A stretch of 64,000 nt of DNA from Pseudomonas sp. MWU13-2100 (GCF_023242365.1 NZ_JALLIX010000001.1:62001-126000), one strand, 5' to 3'; positions 12,785 to 23,871 are shown, counted from the first letter of the stretch. Notes: generated by a model not told the origin, from the letters alone. Numbers and translations are program-made.

Positions 12785-12929
12785 GTAGGAGCAGGATTTA
12801 CCAGAACGCCGGAACGCCGGAACGCCGCGAAGAGGCCCTTGAGACCGCTGAAAGCTGTGGGAGCAGGATTTATCCGCGAAGAGGCCCTTGAGGTCACCAA
12901 AAGCTTCGCGGGCAAGCACCGCTCCCGCA
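12785..12929. repeat. Tandem REP-like copies with an 8-base triplication
   Basis: Two diverged direct copies begin with G(T/G)GGAGCAGGATTTA at about 12785 and 12857, and each contains CGCGAAGAGGCCCTTGAG. An inverted REP end follows (GCTCCCGC). In the first copy the unit GAACGCCG is repeated three times in tandem (12804-12827), replacing the CC found at the same point of the second copy. It is non-coding, between panE and the sensor-kinase gene. Confidence 0.75.
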
Positions 12930-12944
12930 TCTATGGTTACCCGC

Positions 12945-14815
<1,871 letters not shown>

Positions 14816-14827
14816 GGGTGACTCACA

Positions 14828-14856
14828 AGTGAATGAGTGGGAAGAACCGCTATAAT
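14828..14856 (+). promoter_or_regulatory. Probable yajQ promoter
   Basis: A consensus -10 hexamer TATAAT lies at 14851-14856, 77 bases before the yajQ start. The -35 region 17 bases upstream (GTGAAT) is weak. The promoter region is shared with the divergent regulator gene starting at 14815. Confidence 0.5.
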
Positions 14857-14933
14857 GCTCGCGGATTTTAACCGTCAAACCAGGCGCGCTCCATCGGTAT
14901 TGAGTGGCGCCGATTTTATTTTGGAGAAATACG

Positions 14934-15419
14934 ATGCCGTCGTTCGACGTGGTATCCGAACTGGACAAGCACGAAGTCACCAACGCCGTCGAGAACGCCG
15001 TCAAGGAACTGGATCGTCGTTATGACCTCAAGGGCAAAGGATCCTTTGAGTTCAAGGACAAAGAGCAGACCATCATCCTGACCGCCGAAGCCGAATTCCA
15101 GCTCGAAGCGATGCTGGAGATCCTGCGCATGTCTCTGGTCAAGCGCAAGATCGACGTCAAGTGCCTGGAAATCAAGGATGCCTACGCATCCGGCAAACTG
15201 ATGAAACAGGAAGCGACCTTCAAGGAAGGGATCGACAAGGATACCGCGAAGAAAATCGTCGCGCATATCAAGGATGCCAAGCTCAAGGTCCAGGCCGCCA
15301 TCCAGGGCGAGCAGGTGCGGGTCACCGGCAAGAAGCGCGACGACCTGCAGGAGGCTATTGCCAACCTGCGGGCGAAGGAATTCGACGTGCCGGTGCAATT
15401 CAACAATTTCCGCGACTGA
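14934..15419 (+). CDS. yajQ: YajQ-family nucleotide-binding protein (c-di-GMP effector)
   Basis: YajQ proteins bind nucleotides. Xanthomonas and P. aeruginosa members have been reported as c-di-GMP effectors that act with transcription factors. The 161-residue length fits, and the N-terminus [19 protein letters not shown] and the end [12 protein letters not shown] are hallmark sequences. A GGAG ribosome-binding site is 7-8 bases upstream of the start. It is divergent from the degenerate GGDEF regulator, as in P. aeruginosa PA4395/PA4396. Confidence 0.95.
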   Translation: MPSFDVVSELDKHEVTNAVENAVKELDRRYDLKGKGSFEFKDKEQTIILTAEAEFQLEAMLEILRMSLVKRKIDVKCLEIKDAYASGKLMKQEATFKEGIDKDTAKKIVAHIKDAKLKVQAAIQGEQVRVTGKKRDDLQEAIANLRAKEFDVPVQFNNFRD

Positions 15420-15544
15420 TCTAGTCTGTCAGGGAACCTCTGGGAATTATCGGCGTCGGAGGGCCCAGCCACGGTGAAACGGTGGGCCGCACAACGCGGC
15501 AGTCATCGTTTCGCCGGGTCATCGCATGGTAACCGGAGAGAACA

Positions 15545-16387
15545 ATGGATTTGAACGCGCAAGTGGATCAGTTGGTGAAGGCCTCCGAGGCCTGGATCCC
15601 GATGATCATGCAATACGGCAGCCGTGTGCTGCTGGCCATCGTCACCCTGTGCATCGGTTGGTGGTTGATCAACAACCTGACCCACCGCGTGGGCAAGTTG
15701 CTGGCGTTGCGCAATGCCGACCTGGCGTTGCAGGGATTTATCAGCAGTCTGGCGAACATAGCCCTCAAGGTGATGCTGATCGTCAGCGTGGCCTCGATGA
15801 TCGGCGTGGAGACCACTTCCTTCGTCGCGGCCATCGGTGCGGCCGGCCTGGCCATTGGCCTGGCGTTGCAGGGCAGCCTGGCGAACTTCGCCGGCGGGGT
15901 GTTGATCCTGCTGTTCCGACCGTTTCGCATTGGTGACACGATCACCGCGCAAGGGATTACCGGGACAGTGGACAGCATCCAGATTTTCCACACCATCCTG
16001 CGTACCGGCGACAACCAGACGGTGATCATTCCCAACGGCAATCTGTCGAACGGCATCATCACCAATGCCAACCGCCAGGCCACCCGCAAGGTGGTGTTCG
16101 ATGTCGGCGTGGATTTCCAGGCGAATCTGCAGGAGGCCCGCGAGGTGCTGCTGGAGATGGCCAAGGATCCGCGGGTGTTGACCGATCCGGCACCGGCGGT
16201 GGTCGTCGCCGCGCTGGGCGCGCATTCGATCACGGTTTCCTTGCGGGTGTGGGTCAATACCCCGGATTACTGGGATGTGATGTTCATGTTCAATGAACAG
16301 GCCCGGGACCGCCTGAAAGCGGCGGGCATCGAGATACCGTTTCCGCAGCAGGTGGTGCGTATGCTGCAGGAAGAGTCGGCGAAGTAA
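15545..16387 (+). CDS. mscS: Small-conductance mechanosensitive channel, MscS family
   Basis: MscS opens under membrane tension and releases solutes in osmotic downshock. The 280-residue protein has three transmembrane helices (about 18-42, 60-85 and 92-112). The third is the pore helix with the Gly/Ala-packed GAAGLAIGLALQGSLANFAGG. The cytoplasmic beta domain (DTITAQGITGTVDSIQIFHT, VIIPNGNL) and alpha/beta domain follow. The family is obvious; it is the short MscS type, not the long KefA type. An AACCGGAGAGAACA ribosome-binding context precedes the start. Confidence 0.93.
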   Translation: MDLNAQVDQLVKASEAWIPMIMQYGSRVLLAIVTLCIGWWLINNLTHRVGKLLALRNADLALQGFISSLANIALKVMLIVSVASMIGVETTSFVAAIGAAGLAIGLALQGSLANFAGGVLILLFRPFRIGDTITAQGITGTVDSIQIFHTILRTGDNQTVIIPNGNLSNGIITNANRQATRKVVFDVGVDFQANLQEAREVLLEMAKDPRVLTDPAPAVVVAALGAHSITVSLRVWVNTPDYWDVMFMFNEQARDRLKAAGIEIPFPQQVVRMLQEESAK

Positions 16388-16495
16388 GCGAGGTCCTGAT
16401 GCCTGGCCGCCGGGCCGGGCGTCAAGGACGGTGCTGGTAGCCTTGGTGCTGACGCGCGCTGACCAAGCGCGCACCGCCAATCAGTCCGCCTGAGC

Positions 16496-17692
16496 TCAGG
16501 CTAGCAGCCGGGCCTCGGTGTGGCCGTAGCGCAAGGTTTTTTCGTCGGCGTTGAAGCGGCCGGTGTGCTCGTCCCGGCCCTGTAGCACAAAGCGGGCGTC
16601 CGAGCGGCCCAAGGTGGCGACCGCCTGTTGGCTGTTGTCACCCATCACGCCTTTTTGCAGGCGGTTGATGATCACCCCCAGATGCGTATCGGCAAAGTCC
16701 TTCATCATCCAGGCGTCACCATCGCTGTCACCGAACACCAGCGTTGGGCCGTAGCCTTTTTGTGCGACAAACACATTCTGGATGCCGACGGTCTTGCCCG
16801 GCCCCCAGTTGAAGTGCCAGTCCTTTTTATACACATTGGTGTATTTGCCATCGGCCATTTCCAGCTTCAGTCCGAGGATATTTTCCGTCGGCAGCCCGTA
16901 GCCGTATTTCGGATCGCAGGCAAAAACCCGTACGACGTCGTCGATTGATGCGGTGGAGATGTATACATCGAAACCGTTGGTCCGCAAGGTCTCCATCAGC
17001 ACCACAATTTCAGCATGCACGCGCATGCCGTGGAAGTGCACCGGAGCAACCCGCCCCGTGCGCCCGGGCATCTCTGCGCTGCTGTGGATACGCGCCTGGT
17101 GCAATTTCTCACCCAGGTTGTATTCAATGGAATCGGACACCATTGCCTGCAGCTCGGCTGTGGTGAAGTTCTTATAGAAATAGATGATCCACTTGTAGCC
17201 CACTTCCATTGGGTAGGTGTCGCACAGCGCACCGTACATAAAGTAGAACTTGGCGCGGAAATTCTGGAACTGCGCGCTGGCACGGATGACCTCCAGGGGC
17301 TGCGTGCCGCCCAGTACGGCGCAGTGCGTGTACAACCACTGGTAGGCGTCGTCGATGTCGGCCGCCAGGTCTTCCATCGAGATGCGCTGGCCGTCCAGAT
17401 TGGTGTAATCCCCGTGGAACAAGCCGGCTGGCACATCCTGGCGCAGCACTTCGGCAAACTCGGCCGGCGTCAGTTTGAACAGCAGGTTTTCGGCCTGGTA
17501 CAACAACAAGGATTCTTCGGTGTCGTTCATGATGCAGGTATTGTCCCAATCGAACACCGCGTACGGCTTTTGGGCAGGGTTGTAGCCGGCACTGCCGCAG
17601 CCCCGGGTTTGCAGCACCTGGTTGATAGCCCGTCGGTTGGCTGCCGCCCAGCCCGCGGGTTCCGCGGGCAATACAAAGTTGTCGATCGTCAT
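16496..17692 (-). CDS. HAD-superfamily phosphatase, phosphorylcholine-phosphatase-like
   Basis: This 398-residue protein has HAD motif I FDWDNTCIMND (nucleophile Asp in DxDxT), motif II around DVYISTAS and motif IV FGDSDGDAWMM. A large alpha-helical cap of the C1 type lies between them (about residues 75-220). The arrangement resembles the phosphorylcholine/phosphoserine phosphatase branch. There is no signal peptide, so it acts in the cytoplasm, unlike the periplasmic PchP of P. aeruginosa. It is the last gene of an operon, 2 bases after the ABC ATPase gene, so the substrate is probably imported intact and then dephosphorylated. The exact substrate is not known; a phosphate ester of an amino-alcohol is my best guess. 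Confidence 0.75.
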   Translation of the reverse strand: MTIDNFVLPAEPAGWAAANRRAINQVLQTRGCGSAGYNPAQKPYAVFDWDNTCIMNDTEESLLLYQAENLLFKLTPAEFAEVLRQDVPAGLFHGDYTNLDGQRISMEDLAADIDDAYQWLYTHCAVLGGTQPLEVIRASAQFQNFRAKFYFMYGALCDTYPMEVGYKWIIYFYKNFTTAELQAMVSDSIEYNLGEKLHQARIHSSAEMPGRTGRVAPVHFHGMRVHAEIVVLMETLRTNGFDVYISTASIDDVVRVFACDPKYGYGLPTENILGLKLEMADGKYTNVYKKDWHFNWGPGKTVGIQNVFVAQKGYGPTLVFGDSDGDAWMMKDFADTHLGVIINRLQKGVMGDNSQQAVATLGRSDARFVLQGRDEHTGRFNADEKTLRYGHTEARLLA

Positions 17693-17694
17693 GC

Positions 17695-18762
17695 TCAGGC
17701 CGTTTCTTCCAGTACCAAAAGATTATCGAATGAGAAGCCCAGGGTGATGTGCTCGCCGCGTTGGGGCAGCGCACGGTGCGGATCGTTGAACACGTCGAGT
17801 GAGATCACCACCGCGTCCATGCGCACCCGGATACGTACTACGGCGCCTAGAAAATCAACGTCTTCCACCGTCGCCGCCAGCGAGTTGCGCCCCGATGTCG
17901 GCGGCTCCAGCACGATGGCCTCGGGTCGGATCGCCAGCGCACGGGTTTGGCCTACGGCGGCATCAACGATAGGGTTCGATGTTACCAAAGGCTGACCGCC
18001 GACGCAGATCTGGCCCGCGGCGGCATCCACCACCACGCCGGACAGCAGATTCAGCGTACCGACAAACGACGCTACAAAACGGGTGCGCGGGAAATTGTAG
18101 ACCTCGCTCGGCGTGCCGATCTGTTCAACCCGGCCTTCGCTCAGCACCACGATGCGGTCCGAGATCGACAAGGCTTCTTCCTGGTCATGGGTAACGAAGA
18201 CCGAGGTGATGCCCAGCTCGCGTTGTACGGCACGGATCTCTTCGCGCAGCGAGACACGGATCTTGGCGTCCAGCGCGGACAAGGGTTCGTCCAGCAGCAG
18301 CACCTGGGGCTTGCCGGCGAGCGCGCGGGCCAAAGCCACACGCTGTTGCTGGCCGCCCGACAGTTGCGAGGGATAGCGCGCGCCCAGGGCCGCGAGGCCG
18401 ATGAGCTGGAGCATCTCGGTGACGCGCGCGTGGACCTGCTCCATTGGCATCTTGGCCACCTTCAGGCCAAAGCCGATGTTCTCGGCCACGGTCATGTTGG
18501 GGAACAGCGCGTACGACTGGAACACCATGCCGATGTTGCGCTGGTTGGTCGGCGTGTGGGTCACATCCTTGCCATCGAACTTGATGGTGCCACCCGACGG
18601 GCTTTCGAACCCAGCCAACATGCGCAAAATCGTCGTCTTGCCGCAACCCGATGGGCCCAGAAAGGTGATGAACTCGCCACGGGCGATGTCCATCGTGAAG
18701 TCATGCACCGCGGTCTGAACGCCGAAGGCTTTTTTCAGGTGGGAGATTTCAAGGAAAGCCAT
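17695..18762 (-). CDS. ABC importer ATP-binding subunit (spermidine/iron type, TOBE)
   Basis: This 355-residue ATPase energises the adjacent importer. Visible are Walker A GPSGCGKTT (about residues 36-44), the Q-loop in GMVFQSYALFP, the signature LSGGQQQR, Walker B VLLLDEPLSALD and the switch His in VTHDQEEA. A TOBE domain follows from about residue 280. The type is that of the polyamine, iron and 2-aminoethylphosphonate transporters (PotA-like). It lies between the permease and the phosphatase genes in one transcription unit. Confidence 0.9.
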   Translation of the reverse strand: MAFLEISHLKKAFGVQTAVHDFTMDIARGEFITFLGPSGCGKTTILRMLAGFESPSGGTIKFDGKDVTHTPTNQRNIGMVFQSYALFPNMTVAENIGFGLKVAKMPMEQVHARVTEMLQLIGLAALGARYPSQLSGGQQQRVALARALAGKPQVLLLDEPLSALDAKIRVSLREEIRAVQRELGITSVFVTHDQEEALSISDRIVVLSEGRVEQIGTPSEVYNFPRTRFVASFVGTLNLLSGVVVDAAAGQICVGGQPLVTSNPIVDAAVGQTRALAIRPEAIVLEPPTSGRNSLAATVEDVDFLGAVVRIRVRMDAVVISLDVFNDPHRALPQRGEHITLGFSFDNLLVLEETA

Positions 18763-18836
18763 GGGATGTTTCTTCCGTCAATGTAGGGGTTGCTACTCGG
18801 CTCAGTAGCCAGAACGCATGTCACCCGGGGATGTGC

Positions 18837-19622
18837 TTAAGGCTTCGCGTTCTTGGCGTTGCGCCCGAACACCTGGATCAAGCCCATGGAGGCCCAGGTA
18901 ATCATGAAGGCCATCACCGCTAGCGCGGATGGCTCGTAGGCCTTGTTGGCGCCCACCAGTTGCAGGTAAGGCCCGAACGCGGGACGGTTCAACAGGCTGG
19001 CCATGGTGAACTCGCCGATCACCACGGCAAAGGTCAGGAACGCACCCGAGAGAATCGCCGAACGCAGATTCGGGAAGATCACCTTGAACAGAATGGTGAA
19101 AGTGTTCGCGCCCAGCGCCTCGGCGGCCTCCGTCAGGGTGCGCACATCGATGGTACGCAGGCCGGTATCGATAGAGCGGTACATATACGGCAGTGACAAG
19201 GTGACGTAGCTGCACACCAGCAGGAAGTCGGTCGCCCGCTCGTTGCCGGTCAGCGGTATCCAGGAATTGCTGCCGAAGATGCGCAGATAGCCAAACACGA
19301 TGACAATGGCTGGGATTACCAGTGGCAGCAAGGTGATGAACTCCACCAGCGGACGCAGCTTGGGCAAGCGCAATTGCACCCAGTAGGCGGTGGGCACGAC
19401 CAGCAGCACGCCGACCACAATGGTGACGATCGCCATCAGGACCGAATAGCCAAACGTGGCTTGGAACTGAGGATCGCTGAACACCACCCGGTAGGCTTCG
19501 AAGCTGTATTCGCCGCGCAGCATGCGCAGGCTGAACTCAAAGGTGGCCAGCAGCGGAATCAGGAAATAGCTGGTGCCCACGCCGATGGCGATCCAGGCAC
19601 CCAAGCGAGAGGTGGATTTCAT
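18837..19622 (-). CDS. ABC importer permease (PotC-like)
   Basis: This 261-residue inner-membrane permease has about six transmembrane helices and the EAA loop EAAEALGANTFTILFKVIFP that contacts the ATPase. The start MKSTSRLG was chosen because its ATG overlaps the stop of the preceding permease gene by 4 bases (ATGA), a typical coupled arrangement; the much longer open frame upstream lies in the wrong frame of that gene. It pairs with the upstream permease to form the channel. Confidence 0.88.
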   Translation of the reverse strand: MKSTSRLGAWIAIGVGTSYFLIPLLATFEFSLRMLRGEYSFEAYRVVFSDPQFQATFGYSVLMAIVTIVVGVLLVVPTAYWVQLRLPKLRPLVEFITLLPLVIPAIVIVFGYLRIFGSNSWIPLTGNERATDFLLVCSYVTLSLPYMYRSIDTGLRTIDVRTLTEAAEALGANTFTILFKVIFPNLRSAILSGAFLTFAVVIGEFTMASLLNRPAFGPYLQLVGANKAYEPSALAVMAFMITWASMGLIQVFGRNAKNAKP

Positions 19623-20545
19623 TTGCGGCCCTTTTCCGATTTGCTGCGCAGCCAGATATAGCCCGCGTTGGATACCCCGGTAATCACCACCATGCCCAGC
19701 GCCAGCGCGTAGCCCAGGTTGGGGTTGTGCAACACGTCGCCGCGGATCTGCGCATAGAGCAGGATAGGCACAATGTTCAGCGAGCTGCCGGTCAGCGCAT
19801 AGGCTGTGGCCACCGCGCCAAAGGCGTTGGCAAACAGAAGCAGCATGGCGCCCATGATGCTGGGCCACAGCACCGGCAATGCAATATAACGCCAGTAGTG
19901 GTAGGCGTTACCGCCCAGGCAATCACAGGCTTCGCGCCATTCGCGTTTCAGGCCTTCAAGTGCCGGGGACACAATCAGTACCATCAAGGGAATCTGGAAA
20001 TACAGATAGGTCAGTGTCAACCCGGTGAAGCTGAGGATGTTGAAACCGGTGGAATAGAGGTTGAAGCCCAGGTATTTGTTCATCAGTGCCGTCACCAGGC
20101 CCACCCGCCCCAGCGTGGCCAGGAACGCGAAGGCCAGCGGCACGCCGGCGAAGTTGGAGGCCACGCCCGAGAATGTCATCAAGGTAGGACGAATCCACTC
20201 GGGTAGCTTGCCCTGGACGGCCGCCCAGGCCAGCAGGAAACCGATAATGCCGCCGCCCAAGGCCGACGCGGCACTGATGCGAAAGCTGATCCAGTAGGCG
20301 CTGACCACGTTCGGGTCCGCCAAGCCGGCGATATTGGCCAGGGTGAAATGGCCGGACGCGTCCTGGAAGGCACCCACCATCAGATAGCCGGTGGGCAAAA
20401 GCAAAAACAGGATGGCGAAAGCCAGAAAGGGCAGCACCCCCAGCCAGTGCCAATTGAGCGACCTGCCCGGAATGGACGGCGCCGCGGGTTTTGCAGAACT
20501 CAAGGAATCAGTCAAGTGAAGCCCACCTTTCAAGCCACCATCCAA
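19619..20545 (-). CDS. ABC importer permease (PotB-like)
   Basis: This is the first permease of the importer, about 300 residues with six transmembrane helices. The EAA loop reads REACDCLGGNAYHYWRYIALP, unusually with Cys residues near the conserved Gly. The start is uncertain: the frame opens with MDGGLKGG, but a TTG ten codons in (LTDSLSSAKP) is also possible. It lies 62 bases after the binding-protein gene and belongs to the same operon. Confidence 0.87.
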   Translation of the reverse strand: MDGGLKGGLHLTDSLSSAKPAAPSIPGRSLNWHWLGVLPFLAFAILFLLLPTGYLMVGAFQDASGHFTLANIAGLADPNVVSAYWISFRISAASALGGGIIGFLLAWAAVQGKLPEWIRPTLMTFSGVASNFAGVPLAFAFLATLGRVGLVTALMNKYLGFNLYSTGFNILSFTGLTLTYLYFQIPLMVLIVSPALEGLKREWREACDCLGGNAYHYWRYIALPVLWPSIMGAMLLLFANAFGAVATAYALTGSSLNIVPILLYAQIRGDVLHNPNLGYALALGMVVITGVSNAGYIWLRSKSEKGRK

Positions 20546-20607
20546 GCCATAAAATGGCTGGCACGACCCGTGAAGGCCATGCCAGTACTAACGCCATCGA
20601 AGGCTGA

Positions 20608-21714
20608 TTACTTCACGCTGGCGCCAACCAGGGTGTCCCACTGCTTGGTGATGGCTTCTTTGCTCGAGTTCTGCTCGTCCAAAGTCGGGAACACGGCCTT
20701 GGCGTAGCCTTCCGCGGGTGGCAGCTTGTCGAGCATGGCCTTGGGCAGCTTGTTGTTCGCGACCAGGTCGTTGAAACGGATCGGGTGGCAGTAGCCATTG
20801 AGCCAGCCCACCTGGCCTTCGTCCGAATACAGGTATTCCAGCCACAGCTTGGCGGCATTCGGGTGCGGAGCATAAGCGCTGATAGCCTGCACATACACGC
20901 CGGCGACCACGCCCGACTTGGGCACTACCACTTGCACATTGGGGTTGCCCTTGAGTGAGTCGCGGTCGGCCAGGGCGTTGTAGTCCCAACGGATTATGAT
21001 AGGGGTCGTGCCTTGTGCCAGGGAGGCGGCCTTGCCGATCACCGGCACAAAATTGCCGGCCTTGTTCAGATCGCCGAAGAACTTCAGGCCGGCTGCGGCG
21101 GCCTTGGTGGGATCGCCGCCAGCGGCTGCAATACCGGCGGCATAGATGCCCTGGATGGCCTGGTTGGCGGAACGCGGGTCGCCCGCCAATGCCACGGAGT
21201 TCTTGTAGTCGGCCTTGAGCAGGTCGCTCCAGTCGGCCGGTATCGAGCTGATCAGGTCGGTGTTGATTTCGAAAGCCAGCACGCCGTAGTAGTCGCCATA
21301 CCAGTAGCCATCGGCATCCTTCACCGAGTCAGGAATAGTTGCCCAGCTGGCCACCTTGTAGGGTTGCAGCAAGCCGGCAGTCTTGGCCTGAGGGCCGAAA
21401 GACAGGCCCACGTCGATGGTGTCGGGTGCTTGCGGCCCCTTGTTGTCCTTGTTGGCCTTGATGGCTTCGAGTTCGTCGCCCGAACCGGCGTCAGGGTTCA
21501 ATTCGTTGACCCTGAGGCCATACTTGGCTTTGAAGTTCTTGATCTGGTCGCCATAACCGCACCAGGAATTCGCCAGGGCGATAACCGTCAGTTCGCCCTC
21601 TGCTTTGGCCGCTGCGACAAGTTCCGCCGAGGCGGCCGATGCCTGTTGCGCGCAGCCAAGAGCTGCGGAGATGGCTGCAGTTAGAGCAAGGGCTTTGAAT
21701 GTTTGACGTGGCAT
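20608..21714 (-). CDS. ABC importer periplasmic substrate-binding protein
   Basis: This 368-residue binding protein has a Sec signal peptide (hydrophobic ALALTAAISAALG, cleavage likely after QQASA). The mature part is of the iron/polyamine/phosphonate class-II fold (ABC SBP_8/SBP_13-like), with GYGDQIKNFKAKYGLRV near the N-terminus and YGVLAFEIN in the hinge region. A good AAGGAAG site precedes the start. It is the first gene of the importer-phosphatase operon; no regulator gene is next to it. The ligand cannot be read from the sequence. Confidence 0.87.
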   Translation of the reverse strand: MPRQTFKALALTAAISAALGCAQQASAASAELVAAAKAEGELTVIALANSWCGYGDQIKNFKAKYGLRVNELNPDAGSGDELEAIKANKDNKGPQAPDTIDVGLSFGPQAKTAGLLQPYKVASWATIPDSVKDADGYWYGDYYGVLAFEINTDLISSIPADWSDLLKADYKNSVALAGDPRSANQAIQGIYAAGIAAAGGDPTKAAAAGLKFFGDLNKAGNFVPVIGKAASLAQGTTPIIIRWDYNALADRDSLKGNPNVQVVVPKSGVVAGVYVQAISAYAPHPNAAKLWLEYLYSDEGQVGWLNGYCHPIRFNDLVANNKLPKAMLDKLPPAEGYAKAVFPTLDEQNSSKEAITKQWDTLVGASVK

Positions 21715-22279
21715 ATCACTTCCTTTTCGGTGTCCGGTAGATGGAAATTTGACGGCGGAAGATCAGGCACAGCGAACCCGCTTGGCGCAACGGCAAGGTA
21801 GTACATCTATTATGTAAGCAATCAGCCGACACCTGGCCCAGGCGGGCAGTACAGGAAAGAAAGGTAACTTTCAGAACTTCAAACTCATACTACTGTCGGT
21901 GCTGTGCTTGCGCAATCGTAGTGGCGATTTATGACTTTTTCGCGACAATTTGGTCGTAAATAGCAATGTTCGGGCTGAAATGGGGGGGGAGGCCTGGCTC
22001 CAGTGTAGGAAGGTGTTCCAGATAGAACTACCTGGCTGCTGGAGGTAGAGAAAGAGGTTGTCGGATTCATTTTAGAACCCTTGTTTTTGCAGGTGGGCTT
22101 GAGCGGGTATTTGGGTTCTTGCCTGGCTCCAGGTTCAGGTAGAGGCCGCAGGATTTGATAATAGCTACACCGCGTAACACCACTTTTATGATGCGATAAA
22201 GTTAAGTTGGCGGGACGCGCTGTCGTTATGGGCAGTCGAAACTCAACGACTTACAAGTTTGCACCCATATTGAGCGCAC
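21715..22279. promoter_or_regulatory. Gap upstream of the ABC-phosphatase operon
   Basis: About 565 bases separate the binding-protein start from the oprD terminator. The region next to the operon must carry its promoter; an AT-rich run at about 21805-21825 is a candidate. A G8 run lies near 21985. The open frames here are short and unlike known proteins. I see no clear gene or repeat. Confidence 0.35.
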
Positions 22280-22312
22280 AAAAAAAGGCCCATCACCAGG
22301 ATGGGCCTTTCT
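22280..22312 (-). terminator. oprD rho-independent terminator
   Basis: On the minus strand the stem AAGGCCCAT with loop CCTGGTG and ATGGGCCTT is followed by a run of seven T, 19 bases after the oprD stop codon. Confidence 0.9.
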
Positions 22313-22330
22313 TCAAACGAGCATTACCAA

Positions 22331-23677
22331 TTACTTCTTGGCAATCGCCATCAGGTCGAGTGGGTACTCGGTGATCAGGCGGAACTCGTTGATGTTGCCT
22401 TCGGCATCAGCAGCATTGCCACGGTGCCAGGCTTGGCGTGCACGGAAGGACAGGTCTTTCAGAGGACCGGTCTGTACAACGTACTTGGCTTCCACGTTGG
22501 TTTCGAAGTGGTGACCGTTTTTGCCATAGCCATTGCCAGCGTAAGGGCTATTGAGTGGGATATTGCTACCGTCAATGCCTTCGCCATGAACATAACGAGT
22601 CATGAAGCTCAGGCCTGGAACGCCATACTCAGCCATTTTCAGGTCATAACGAGCTTGGATCGATCTCTCGCCAGGACCGTTGAAGTCAGAGTACTGGATG
22701 GAGTTGGCCAGGAAAATCGAGTCGCCACCGCGGTTACCCTTATCGCCCACAGACACGTAGTCGAACGGTGTATCACCATGTACTTTTTGGAATGCCAGGG
22801 TGACGGTGTGTGCCTTGAGGAAGGAGTAAGCCGTCGCGAACGAGAACGCAGTGTTGTCGATCTTGCCCGCCAGCGCCGAACCGGTATCGGTTGTGCGGTA
22901 GACGTTGAGGTCGAAGTTCAGCGACTGGTCTGTAGCCAGGGGCAGCGTGTAGTTTGTGTTGACGTAGTACTGGTTCCAGACGTCCTTGAATTTGGCGCCA
23001 TAGAGAGAAACAGTCAGGTTTTCGTTGATGCCATACTTACCGCCCAAATAGTCGGCAGCCTTGACTTCGGCGGTAGAATAGGTGGTGCCCAGCTTCTGTT
23101 GCAGCGAGGTATTATCCTGGTTGCTGCCAGCGTAGAAGTGACCGGCTTCGAGATCGAGGTCTTTGATCTCGCTGCTCTGCAGTTGGAAGCCACGACCGGT
23201 CTGCGAGAACAGACGGCTGCCGCCCAGGGCGAAAACTGGAGCCGTGCTAGGAACGAAGTCACCAAATTTCAGCTCGGTCTTGGAGATGCGGACGGCAACG
23301 TCGGCACCGGCTTTACCAAAGCTGTTGTTGTTGTTGCCATTGGCGGAACGGCTAATGTTTTGAGAGCCTGACTGGGAGTCTTCACCGCTCAGCAGGAAGC
23401 CAGCGTCGCCGAAAGCATCAACCTTTACGCCAACTTGGCCTTGGGTGTAACCCGAGCTGAATTTGCCGAGGACACCTTGGGTCCAGTCGACCAAGTCATG
23501 GGCACCGGCTTTTTTGTCCCGGTTGAAATAGTAGTTCTTCAGAACCACGCCAGCCGAAGCACCTTCAACGAAACCGGGGGCACTGGCCTGGTCGGTTACG
23601 AACGGTTCGGCCATGGCCATTTGGGTGCCTGCTGCGGAAACAGCCAGGGCGATCATGCTCCACTTCATCACGCGCAT
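22331..23677 (-). CDS. oprD: OprD-family outer-membrane porin
   Basis: OprD forms an 18-strand outer-membrane channel; in P. aeruginosa it takes up basic amino acids and is the entry route for carbapenems. The 448-residue precursor has a signal peptide cleaved after MAMA, then FVTDQ. Characteristic family sequences are LKNYYFNRD, RISKTELKFG, GGSRLFSQT, LEAGHF, KVHGDTPFDY, SIFLANS and RQAWHR. The gene order oprD-HIT-slyX-csp-dps-aspS equals PA0958-PA0963, so this is the positional OprD orthologue rather than a distant Occ paralogue. Substrate choice may differ from P. aeruginosa. Confidence 0.88.
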   Translation of the reverse strand: MRVMKWSMIALAVSAAGTQMAMAEPFVTDQASAPGFVEGASAGVVLKNYYFNRDKKAGAHDLVDWTQGVLGKFSSGYTQGQVGVKVDAFGDAGFLLSGEDSQSGSQNISRSANGNNNNSFGKAGADVAVRISKTELKFGDFVPSTAPVFALGGSRLFSQTGRGFQLQSSEIKDLDLEAGHFYAGSNQDNTSLQQKLGTTYSTAEVKAADYLGGKYGINENLTVSLYGAKFKDVWNQYYVNTNYTLPLATDQSLNFDLNVYRTTDTGSALAGKIDNTAFSFATAYSFLKAHTVTLAFQKVHGDTPFDYVSVGDKGNRGGDSIFLANSIQYSDFNGPGERSIQARYDLKMAEYGVPGLSFMTRYVHGEGIDGSNIPLNSPYAGNGYGKNGHHFETNVEAKYVVQTGPLKDLSFRARQAWHRGNAADAEGNINEFRLITEYPLDLMAIAKK

Positions 23678-23831
23678 CGTGATTTGCTCCTTTGGTTTTA
23701 GGAAGAGTACTGCCGTCCCACCTGTATTTTTGTCTGGGCGGCTCTTTCTTTTTTGTGTCGGCGCAAACTTATATCACGCTGACAAACTTGGCGATACTTG
23801 CACACCTATCCTTGCGGCTTCTTTACGAGCC

Positions 23832-23858
23832 TGTCGCAAAAAGCTAGCTCCATGTCGC
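23832..23858. promoter_or_regulatory. Candidate ArgR operator upstream of oprD
   Basis: Two direct copies of TGTCGCAAA begin at 23832 and 23853, exactly 21 bases apart. The pseudomonad ArgR site is described as two direct half-sites beginning TGTCGC with a 21-base period, and oprD is an ArgR-activated gene in P. aeruginosa. The AA later in each half-site is only partly matched. They lie about 155-180 bases upstream of the oprD start. Further single TGTCGC copies occur at 23986 and 24020. Confidence 0.45.
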
Positions 23859-23871
23859 AAATTCACAGCCT

